NCBI GenBank assembly: GCA_900751815.1
Contig: CAADST010000041.1
Location: forward strand, 1 to 11,940
From: Bacilli bacterium
GTDB lineage: Bacteria; Bacillota_I; Bacilli_A; RF39; UBA660
Direction of reading: 5' to 3'
DNA length: 11,940 nt
Positions 1 through 6,688 of this stretch are shown here, piece after piece; positions within the stretch are counted from its first letter, which is position 1; the number at the start of each line of letters is the position of its first letter. Made by a program: the position numbers and the translations under genes. The notes under the pieces are model-generated. The model ran no database searches, was not told where the DNA came from, and was given only the letters and a program-made list of their open reading frames with translations.

Positions 1-1
1 T

Positions 2-837
2 GTTGAAACAAAGACACCTAAAAATAATATAAAACAACAAGAGTGGGATATGGCAATTGGACTTCAAGAAGTTGATAATTTAAAGCCATCTAAGTATTTA
101 GAAAAGTTATTACAAGAAAATGTAACAGGTGAGAAAACCATTTATGAAGTTGAACATGAATTAAAACGATATTATGTAGAAAAAGATCAATCAAATGAAA
201 TAGTTTGGGATGAATTTGAATGCGATTTAGTTTCTACGAGAATTGTTGAGCTATTAGAAGAAGATAATTTTGAATTATCAGTAGACTATATAAAATATAT
301 TCACAAATTTTTATTCAAGGATGTATACGAATTTGCTGGAGAATTTAGAAAAGTAGATTTTTCTAAACATGAAAGAATTTTATATAATGATTCAGTTGCT
401 TATGGTGATTGTAGATTTTTAGAGCAATCATTAGATTATGATATATCATTAGAAAAAATGAAAAATTATAAAGAATTGAATATGGTTGATGTGATTAATA
501 ATATAACTAGTTTTTCTTCTAATTTGTGGCAGGTCCACCCATTTAGAGAAGGTAATACTAGAACTACTGCACTATTTATAGAAAAGTATCTAATCTAATA
601 TCGCTTGGATATACGGTAGATAATACTATGTTCAAAGATAAATCTGTTTATTATAGAAATGCACTAGTAAGAAGTAATTACTTTAATAATTATTTAAATA
701 TAAAACAAGATAATAGTTTCTTAATAAAGTTTTATGAAAACTTATTATTGGGTAAGAATAATGATTTACATTCAAGAGACCTCATTGTAAAAAAATTAAT
801 TATGAAGGTAAAAGAAAAAATAATGAATGCAAAATAA
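2..837 (+). pseudogene. Fic-domain protein (Fic/DOC family), frameshifted and 5'-partial
   Basis: Fic enzymes usually transfer AMP or another phosphate-containing group onto target proteins; some are toxins. Counting from the ATG at 50, the Fic motif HPFREGNTR lies at residues 163-171, with the catalytic His at 163. The N-terminal part (VDNLKPSKYLEKLL) resembles the leader of Firmicute Fic proteins. The frame stops at 596-598, but the other half of the family continues one frame over: the frame starting at 601 reads SLGYTVDNTMFKDKSVYYRN and runs to 835-837. A 5-bp duplication at 590-599 explains the break. The frame is also open upstream to the left edge (KQQEWD just before the Met), and the ATG at 50 has no good ribosome binding site, so the true start probably lies outside the window. 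The gene is unlikely to yield a full Fic fold. It appears unrelated to the downstream operon. The Fic identity is firm; calling it a pseudogene assumes the sequence is correct. Confidence 0.85.
590..599 (+). repeat. 5-bp tandem duplication (CTAAT x2) that breaks the Fic gene
   Basis: The sequence reads GTAT-CTAAT-CTAAT-ATCG. With one CTAAT removed, the reading frame becomes GAA AAG TAT CTA ATA TCG CTT GGA, giving EKYLISLGYTVDN. This joins the two halves of the Fic protein exactly, with no stop. The change is a copy-number change of a short unit, not a homopolymer slip, so it looks like a genuine mutation. Confidence 0.85.
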
Positions 838-913
838 TAGATGATTTAATAGAAACTGAATCTAAAAAAAGAACTTTTAAATGAAATAATTGTTAAATTT
901 GAAAATTACTTTC

Positions 914-950
914 AAGAAAATAAAGGATAATTCTTTTATTTTCTTTTTTT
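914..950 (+). terminator. Rho-independent terminator after the Fic remnant
   Basis: The arm at 914-926 (AAGAAAATAAAGG) pairs with 933-945 (CTTTTATTTTCTT). This gives 11 A-T/G-C pairs plus one G-T and one G-C pair around a 6-base loop, followed by five more Ts (946-950). The stem is AT-rich and therefore weak, but the T tract is well placed. It separates the Fic region from the polysaccharide operon. Confidence 0.7.
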
Positions 951-956
951 ATGGGT

Positions 957-962
957 TATAAT
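957..962 (+). promoter_or_regulatory. Putative -10 box for the polysaccharide operon
   Basis: A perfect TATAAT lies 22 bases before the start of the first operon gene, directly after the terminator T tract. No convincing -35 (TTGACA-like) is found 16-18 bases upstream; that position falls in the terminator stem (TTTTAT, 934-939). In such AT-rich DNA a TATAAT can occur by chance. The position after a terminator and before a long gene string is the main support. Confidence 0.4.
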
Positions 963-984
963 ATTATTACTAGGAGAATATTAT

Positions 985-2118
985 ATGGATTTAGTAGTAA
1001 ATGGACATAATGTATTTATTATAGTAATTGTTACTTTTTTAGCTAGTTTAATACTTGTACCAATTGTAAAAAAGATAGCTATACATATAAATGCAATGGA
1101 TGAACCAAATGAAAGAAAGATACATAAAGTTCCCATGCCAAGGCTTGGGGGACTTGCGATTTTTCTAGCATTTTTACTTGGTTATATTCTTTATGGTGAT
1201 GTTAGTACTCAAATGTTATCCATTTTAATTGGAGGTTTCTTACTTATTTTAGTAGGTATAGTTGATGATATAAATCCAGTTAAAGCTAGATATAAATTAA
1301 TTGCCCAAATTATTGCAGCAACTATTGTAGTATTATATGGCGAGTTATATTTTACAAATGTCACATTACTTGGATTTAATATTTATTTTAATGAATTTTG
1401 GGGTTCACTTACATCAATTTTATTTATTGTAGCAATAACTAATGCTATTAATTTAATTGATGGCTTAGATGGTTTAGCAGCAGGTATTAGTTCAATATAT
1501 TTCTTAACTATTGCAATAATTGCTTTTATATTAAATCGTATTGGAGGATTAGATGTTATAATATCTTTGATTATGCTTGGTTCAACTTTAGGATTTTTAT
1601 TTCACAATTTTCCACCAGCTAAAATATTTATGGGAGATACTGGTAGTTTATTTTTAGGGTTTATGATTTCTATTATTGCACTTTTAGGTTATAAAGTAAC
1701 GACATTTACATCTTTAATTGTTCCAATTCTAATACTAGCTATACCAATATTTGATACATTATTTGCAATACTTAGAAGGATACTTAAAGGACAGAATATT
1801 GGAGTTGCTGATAAAGAACATTTTCATCATCAACTTCTTAAAATGAAATATAGTCCAACTAAAAGTATTTTAATAATATATGCAATAGATATTGCTTTTG
1901 CAGCAGTATCAATATTTTATGTCTTAGGGGATAATCAAATAGCTATAGCTATATATGTAATACTTATGATTCTTTTATTATTTGTTATACTTAAGACAGA
2001 TATATTATTTGAACATAAGAAGAAAAATGAGATAACTGATAAAGTAGTAGTAAGATTAGCAACTGATATAAAACACAATAAGAAAAAGAAAAACAAGAAA
2101 GGTAGGAAGAAAAGATGA
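985..2118 (+). CDS. tagO: Polyprenyl-phosphate sugar-1-phosphate transferase (TagO/WecA, MraY family)
   Basis: A multi-pass membrane enzyme of 377 residues that transfers a sugar-1-phosphate (usually GlcNAc-1-P) from a UDP-sugar to undecaprenyl phosphate, the first step of many wall or capsule polymers. Family motifs seen: RKIHKVP (44-50), the VDD pair D94-D95, NLIDGLDGLAAG (156-167), MGDTGS (216-221), IFDT (D257) and the His motif HFHHQLL (279-285). About ten to eleven hydrophobic segments span residues 10-345. The C-terminus ends in a lysine/arginine-rich tail (about 362-377), likely cytoplasmic. The start has AGGAG at 972-976, 8 bases upstream. The stop overlaps the permease start as ATGA. 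As first gene of the operon it would start the glycan carried by the downstream ABC exporter. The exact sugar substrate cannot be read from sequence, so the symbol is by similarity. Confidence 0.9.
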   Translation: MDLVVNGHNVFIIVIVTFLASLILVPIVKKIAIHINAMDEPNERKIHKVPMPRLGGLAIFLAFLLGYILYGDVSTQMLSILIGGFLLILVGIVDDINPVKARYKLIAQIIAATIVVLYGELYFTNVTLLGFNIYFNEFWGSLTSILFIVAITNAINLIDGLDGLAAGISSIYFLTIAIIAFILNRIGGLDVIISLIMLGSTLGFLFHNFPPAKIFMGDTGSLFLGFMISIIALLGYKVTTFTSLIVPILILAIPIFDTLFAILRRILKGQNIGVADKEHFHHQLLKMKYSPTKSILIIYAIDIAFAAVSIFYVLGDNQIAIAIYVILMILLLFVILKTDILFEHKKKNEITDKVVVRLATDIKHNKKKKNKKGRKKR

Positions 2119-2927
2119 CTTTTGCTAAAAATATATTTTATAATGTAAAAAAGTATCGATTTTTATTGTCACAATTAGTAATAAGAGATTTTAAAATAAA
2201 ATACAAGAGAAGTGTTTTAGGGGTTTTATGGAGTATCTTATATCCGTTATTAATGATGATAGTAATGGCTATAGTATTTTCTAATATGTTTAAATTTAGT
2301 ATGGAAGGAACTAATTATTTAGTATACTTAATGAGTGGTTTAGTAATATTTAATTATTTTAGTGAAGCCACCAATAATGCAATGCTTTCTATTACAGGAA
2401 ATGCATCATTAATAAATAAAGTATATATACCTAAATATATTTTTCCAGTTGCTAAATGCATATTTGTTGCAATTAATTTTGTTTTATCATTAATACCATT
2501 ATTTTTGATAGTTTTTTTATCAGGTGATGCTGCCGAGGGAACAAAATGCTATATTAATGTATATTATTTATTATTACCTTTTATATATTTGTGTATGTTT
2601 ATGTTTACTGTTGGTGTAGGTTATATTCTTTCTACAATTGCGGTATTCTTAAGAGATATGATATATATTTGGGGGATTATTCTTACAATCTTAAATTATT
2701 TAACACCATTATTTTATTCTCTTTCAATATTGCCACCACTTTTACAAAAATTATTTATTTTTAATCCATTATATCAATTTATAAATGCCACAAGAGATAT
2801 TTTGTTAAATTCACAAATGCCAACATGGACAAACTTATTAGGATGCTTTTTATCTGGTTTTGTCGTATTGATAATTGGATTAATTGTATTTAGAAAAAAT
2901 CAAAATAAATTTATTTATTACTTATAG
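2115..2927 (+). CDS. tagG: Polysaccharide ABC transporter permease (ABC-2 type, TagG/Wzm-like)
   Basis: An integral membrane subunit of 270 residues that would export a lipid-linked glycan. The N-terminal stretch LLSQLVIRDFKIKYKRSVLG followed by LWSILYPLLMMIVMAIVFS is characteristic of the TagG/Wzm/KpsM ABC-2 permeases. Six hydrophobic segments are visible. The family length is about 260-275 residues, so the gene is complete. It starts at an ATGA overlap with the initiating transferase, implying translational coupling, and is followed 8 bases later by its ATPase. The ABC-dependent export route predicts that the chain is assembled in the cytoplasm. I found no Wzx/Wzy-type flippase or polymerase in the window. 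Confidence 0.9.
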   Translation: MTFAKNIFYNVKKYRFLLSQLVIRDFKIKYKRSVLGVLWSILYPLLMMIVMAIVFSNMFKFSMEGTNYLVYLMSGLVIFNYFSEATNNAMLSITGNASLINKVYIPKYIFPVAKCIFVAINFVLSLIPLFLIVFLSGDAAEGTKCYINVYYLLLPFIYLCMFMFTVGVGYILSTIAVFLRDMIYIWGIILTILNYLTPLFYSLSILPPLLQKLFIFNPLYQFINATRDILLNSQMPTWTNLLGCFLSGFVVLIIGLIVFRKNQNKFIYYL

Positions 2928-2935
2928 GAGGATAC

Positions 2936-3673
2936 ATGATAAGAGTTAAAGATGTTGGAATGAAGTTTAATTTAGGAATTGAAAAAGATAATTCTTTGAA
3001 AATGATGTTTATAAGATTATTTGATAAAAGAAAACGAGTAAAAAAAAGTGACTTTTGGGCATTAAAAGATGTGACTTTCTCCGTTAATAAAGGTGATGTT
3101 GTGGGTTTAATAGGTTCAAATGGGGCTGGAAAATCCACACTTCTTAAAGTTGTTAGTGGAGTTATGAAACCAACTGAAGGAACCGTTGAAGTTGATGGTG
3201 TAATTTCTCCGATGATTGAACTCGGTGCTGGATTTGATGGTGATTTAACAGCTCGGGAAAATATTTATTTAAATGGAGCAATACTTGGATATTCTAAAGA
3301 GTTCTTAGATGAAAAATTTGATGAAATTGTCGAATTTTCAGAACTTAAAGATTTCTTAGATGTTCCTGTCAAGAATTTTTCTTCTGGGATGGTTGCAAAG
3401 CTTGCGTTTTCAATTTCTACTGTGGTTGATCCAGAAATATTAATTGTAGATGAAATATTGTCTGTTGGTGATATTAAGTTTCAAGAAAAAAGTAAGAATA
3501 AAATGATGTCGATGATAAAAGGCGGAACTACTGTTTTATATGTATCACATTCATTAGGATCTATTAAAGAATTGTGTAATAAAGTTATATGGCTTGAACA
3601 TGGAAAAATAGTTATGATGGGTAATACTAAAAAAGTTTGTGATGCTTATTATAAAAAACAATTAAATAAATAA
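2936..3673 (+). CDS. tagH: Polysaccharide ABC transporter ATPase (TagH/Wzt-like)
   Basis: The ATP-binding subunit of the glycan exporter, 245 residues. Motifs: Walker A GSNGAGKST (60-68), signature FSSGM (148-152), Walker B ILIVDE (168-173) and H-loop His205 in YVSHS. The MIELGAGF stretch (93-100) is typical of the polysaccharide-exporting ABC-H subfamily. The protein ends soon after the nucleotide-binding domain, so it has neither the C-terminal carbohydrate-recognition domain of long Wzt proteins nor the C-terminal extension of Bacillus TagH. AGGAGG (2926-2931) lies only 4 bases before the ATG. Its partner is the permease just upstream. The exact polymer exported is unknown; assignment to the family is firm. 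Confidence 0.92.
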   Translation: MIRVKDVGMKFNLGIEKDNSLKMMFIRLFDKRKRVKKSDFWALKDVTFSVNKGDVVGLIGSNGAGKSTLLKVVSGVMKPTEGTVEVDGVISPMIELGAGFDGDLTARENIYLNGAILGYSKEFLDEKFDEIVEFSELKDFLDVPVKNFSSGMVAKLAFSISTVVDPEILIVDEILSVGDIKFQEKSKNKMMSMIKGGTTVLYVSHSLGSIKELCNKVIWLEHGKIVMMGNTKKVCDAYYKKQLNK

Positions 3674-3698
3674 CCAAAGAAAGAGAGAGGTGGTATAA

Positions 3699-4676
3699 AT
3701 GGTTATTACAAAAACTCCGTTTAGAGTTAGTTTGTGTGGAGGTGGTAGTGATTTACCAGCATTTTATGAAAAAAATGGTGGTTGTGTAATTAGCACAACA
3801 ATAAAAAAATATATGTATATTACATCACATCCATCATTTGACAAAAAACAAACAGTTTTAAAATATTCTAAAACTGAAACAGTTCATGATATTAATGATA
3901 TTGAACATCCGATTTTTAGAGAATGTTTAAAACAAGAAGGATTAGAAGGATATGAAATAACATCAATTGCTGATGTTCCTCAGGGAACAGGACTTGGTTC
4001 ATCAAGTGCATTTACAGTAGGTTTAATTAAAAACTTGAAATGTCAAAAAAGAGAATATATTTCTGATGAAGAAGTAGCCCAAGCAGCTTGTCATATGGAA
4101 ATTGATGTTTTAAAAAATCCAATTGGTAAGCAAGATCAATATGCGGCAGCTTATGGGGGACTTAATTATTATCAATTTAATAAGGATGGCTCTGTTTTTG
4201 TTGAACCCGTATTAATGTCTAAAGAGGCTTTTAATCAACTGGAAAAAAATTTAATTATGTTATATGTAGGTGGAGAACATAGTGCATCGGAAATTTTAAC
4301 AGAACAATCTAAAAATATGACAAATGCTAAGGACAAAGAAGAAGGGCAAAAAAGAATTGTAGAACTTACTCATAAGTTAAAATATGAACTTGAACATGAT
4401 AACATTGATGCTGTTGGAGAAATTCTTCATGAAAATTGGCTTATTAAGAAAACTTTAGCAAGCGGAATTTCTAATCCAAAGTTTGATGAATGGTATGATT
4501 TAGCTTTGAAAAGTGGAGCTAAAGGTGGTAAAATATTAGGTGCTGGTGGTAGTGGATTTTTCCTATTTTATGTGCCAGAAGAAAATCAAGAAAAGTTTAG
4601 AGAAGCGATGAAGGAACTTCCAGAAATGGAATTTAAGTTTGATCATCAAGGTACAACTGTTATATTTGTTAATTAA
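3699..4676 (+). CDS. hddA: D-glycero-alpha-D-manno-heptose-7-phosphate kinase (GHMP kinase)
   Basis: A cytoplasmic kinase of 325 residues, predicted to phosphorylate D-glycero-D-manno-heptose 7-phosphate at C1 to the 1,7-bisphosphate in the GDP-heptose route. GHMP motifs: the N-terminal KTPFRVSLCGGGSDLP (5-20), typical of HddA-like sugar kinases; the phosphate-binding loop PQGTGLGSSSA (94-104); and the C-terminal glycine motif LGAGGSGFF (280-288). The end, EFKFDHQGTTVIF, also fits the HddA family. AGGTGG at 3688-3693 gives a 5-base spacing to the ATG. Related L-fucose or other GHMP kinases share these motifs; the nearby gmhA and hddC-gmhB genes are what decide for heptose. Confidence 0.88.
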   Translation: MVITKTPFRVSLCGGGSDLPAFYEKNGGCVISTTIKKYMYITSHPSFDKKQTVLKYSKTETVHDINDIEHPIFRECLKQEGLEGYEITSIADVPQGTGLGSSSAFTVGLIKNLKCQKREYISDEEVAQAACHMEIDVLKNPIGKQDQYAAAYGGLNYYQFNKDGSVFVEPVLMSKEAFNQLEKNLIMLYVGGEHSASEILTEQSKNMTNAKDKEEGQKRIVELTHKLKYELEHDNIDAVGEILHENWLIKKTLASGISNPKFDEWYDLALKSGAKGGKILGAGGSGFFLFYVPEENQEKFREAMKELPEMEFKFDHQGTTVIFVN

Positions 4677-4692
4677 GGAGGAGTGATAATTT

Positions 4693-5640
4693 ATGAAAGC
4701 ATTAGTAACAGGTGGAGCGGGTTTTATAGGAACTCATTTAGTTAGAGAATTATTAAATAGGGGGTTAGAAGTAGTTTGTGTTGATAATTTTACATTAGGG
4801 CGTCAAGAGAATGTTGATTGTTTTTTAGATAATCCAAATTACAAATTCTATAAGCTAAATATTGAAGAAACTGAAAAATTTTGTGAAGCATTAAAGGATG
4901 AAAAGATTGATATCGTTTATCATTTAGCGGCAAATTCTGATATTCAAAAAGGTGGAAGAATGCCAAGTGTAGATTATAACGATACTTTTATGACTACTTA
5001 TAGTACACTCGAATTAATGAGAAGAAATGGTATTAAAAATTTATTCTTTTCTTCGACTTCTGCAATATATGGTGAAAAGGAAGAGTTACTCACAGAAACT
5101 TTGGGAGATTTAAAACCAATTTCCTATTATGGTGGAGCAAAATATGCTAGCGAAGGTTTTATTTCTTCATATAGTTTTATGAATGATTTTAATACTGTTA
5201 TATTTAGATTTCCAAATGTTATTGGACCTAATTTAACACATGGAGTAATTTATGATTTTGTTCGTAAATTACAAAAAAATCCTCATGAACTAGAAATTTT
5301 AGGCGATGGACATCAAACTAAACCTTATTTATATGTACTTGATTTAGTTGATGCAATTGTGCAATTTACATTAGATAAGGAAATGAAACAAGGTGTTGAA
5401 ATATATAATGCTGGTGTTGAAACTGCAACTAGTGTAACAAGAATTGCTGATATAGTTTGTGAAGTTTTAGGTTATGAAAATGTAGAATATAAATATACCG
5501 GAGGAAAAGGTGGATGGAAAGGCGATGTTCCTAAATTCCAATATGATTTAACAAAAATTCATAATGCTGGTTGGACTGCACATCACACATCCGATGAATC
5601 TGTTCGAGAAACAGTAAAATACATAAAGGATAATAACTAG
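4693..5640 (+). CDS. NAD-dependent nucleotide-sugar epimerase (extended SDR family)
   Basis: 315 residues. A Rossmann NAD site is seen as GGAGFIG (7-13) with acidic D31 after beta-2, then HLAA (77-80). The catalytic set is SSTSAIYG (120-127) and YGGAK, i.e. Tyr146-xxx-Lys150. The Thr-Ser after SS, in place of the Asp-Glu pair of 4,6-dehydratases, favours a GalE-like epimerase. Length matches the family. The AAGGAGG at 4675-4681 overlaps the hddA stop codon, so translation is probably coupled. Its place between hddA and hddC-gmhB suggests it acts on GDP-heptose or on a second sugar of the same glycan. That substrate is inferred from position; UDP-Glc/UDP-GlcNAc 4-epimerisation is an equally possible role. 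Confidence 0.8.
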   Translation: MKALVTGGAGFIGTHLVRELLNRGLEVVCVDNFTLGRQENVDCFLDNPNYKFYKLNIEETEKFCEALKDEKIDIVYHLAANSDIQKGGRMPSVDYNDTFMTTYSTLELMRRNGIKNLFFSSTSAIYGEKEELLTETLGDLKPISYYGGAKYASEGFISSYSFMNDFNTVIFRFPNVIGPNLTHGVIYDFVRKLQKNPHELEILGDGHQTKPYLYVLDLVDAIVQFTLDKEMKQGVEIYNAGVETATSVTRIADIVCEVLGYENVEYKYTGGKGGWKGDVPKFQYDLTKIHNAGWTAHHTSDESVRETVKYIKDNN

Positions 5641-5643
5641 AAA

Positions 5644-6654
5644 ATGACAAAGAGGAATAGTTTAATAGATATAACTAAACTATTTTTTTCTATTTGTATA
5701 ATATTTATTCATACTGGATTATGTGATAAAATTACTTATGGTTATGAATTAAAAGAATTTGTATTTCGTTTAGGAATTCCTTTTTTCTTTGTTTGTTCTG
5801 GATATTATTTTGCTAAGAAAAATATTGGTACAAGAGAAAAATTGTATTTATATTTGAAAAAAATCTTGATACCTTTTATAATTTTTGGGCTTATTTATAC
5901 TTTTTTTGAGGCTTATTTTTTATCTGAAGGATTATTTGATTATGTGATATCTAATATTTCTAAAATGTTTTTAGGGTCGCAATCTAATGTTATGTGGTAC
6001 AGTGGATTATTAATATGGTCGTGCATAATATTATATTTGATAAAAAACGAAAAACAATTAATCGTTGTAATTTTTATCTCATTTATTTTATATTTAATTG
6101 GCTTATCTTTCACTACATATGACTTTTTGCTTAATGAGGTAAATCCTTTACTATTAAATGCCTTAAAAAATACTTTTGGACAAAATAGATCATTTTGGTT
6201 TGTAGGTTTACTTTATACATCTATTGGATATTATATTGGTAAACAATTAAAAATTGATAAAGTAAAAAATTATAAATTATTTATTTTACTCATTTTTAGT
6301 ACAGTTTTATGTATTTTGGAAGTGTTATATATTAAGGGAAAGACAATTTATTTTGAGTATGATTTTTTAGTTTCATATATTCCTTTAATTATTATATTAT
6401 TTATATTAATTGTTCGTTGTAAAAATTTAGAATTTAATACAAAATTTATGAGAAATCTTTCAACCACGATATATTATATACATTTTGGTATAATTTATTT
6501 GTTTAAATATTTAAGTGTTAATTATGTTTGGTTTGATAATGTTTTTAATATATCAAATCTAAAATACGATGTAACTATTTGCATTGTAACTATATTATTA
6601 GCAATAATTTTTAATATAATACCTAATAAATATTTAAAAATGGTGGTAAATTAA
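5644..6654 (+). CDS. Membrane acyltransferase, acyltransferase-3 family
   Basis: 336 residues, almost entirely hydrophobic, with about ten predicted membrane segments. The start RNSLIDITKLFFSICIIFIH, with Asp9 and the likely catalytic His23, matches the N-terminal motif of acyltransferase-3 (OafA/NodX-type) proteins. These transfer acetyl or other acyl groups to sugars from the cytoplasmic side for an extracellular acceptor. It begins 3 bases after the epimerase stop, with only a distant AAAGGA (5625-5630) as ribosome binding site, so translation may depend on coupling. It probably O-acylates the glycan. The acyl group and position cannot be told. Confidence 0.8.
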   Translation: MTKRNSLIDITKLFFSICIIFIHTGLCDKITYGYELKEFVFRLGIPFFFVCSGYYFAKKNIGTREKLYLYLKKILIPFIIFGLIYTFFEAYFLSEGLFDYVISNISKMFLGSQSNVMWYSGLLIWSCIILYLIKNEKQLIVVIFISFILYLIGLSFTTYDFLLNEVNPLLLNALKNTFGQNRSFWFVGLLYTSIGYYIGKQLKIDKVKNYKLFILLIFSTVLCILEVLYIKGKTIYFEYDFLVSYIPLIIILFILIVRCKNLEFNTKFMRNLSTTIYYIHFGIIYLFKYLSVNYVWFDNVFNISNLKYDVTICIVTILLAIIFNIIPNKYLKMVVN

Positions 6655-6688
6655 TAAATAAAATGTTATACTTAATTCAAGGAGGATT

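Larger units (their letters stand above)
838..984 (+). other. Intergenic: decayed coding tail, terminator and operon leader
   Basis: No intact gene is present. Three-frame reading shows coding-like pieces after the Fic remnant. One frame reads INYEGKRKNNECKIIDDL and continues to LIETESKK near 870. Another reads ELLNEIIVKFENYFQENKG and stops at 928-930. The pieces join if one A is added to the A7 run at 789-795 and one A is removed from the A7 run at 864-870. This may be the original Fic C-terminus or a small downstream gene; I do not recognise it. The rest holds the terminator, a -10-like box and the ribosome binding site of the next gene (AGGAG, 972-976). Confidence 0.45.

Noticed and set aside
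628..837. Independent small gene starting at ATG 628
   Set aside because: The frame continues upstream as SLGYTVDNT and matches the second half of the Fic protein; there is no ribosome binding site at 628.
2911..3138. Minus-strand open frame of 75 codons
   Set aside because: It lies over the start of the exporter ATPase, whose Walker A motif is on the plus strand; no ribosome binding site or recognisable protein.
6664..6672. Extended -10-like TGTTATACT before hddC-gmhB
   Set aside because: A start site about 7 bases downstream would fall on the ribosome binding site itself, and no -35 is visible; probably chance in AT-rich DNA.
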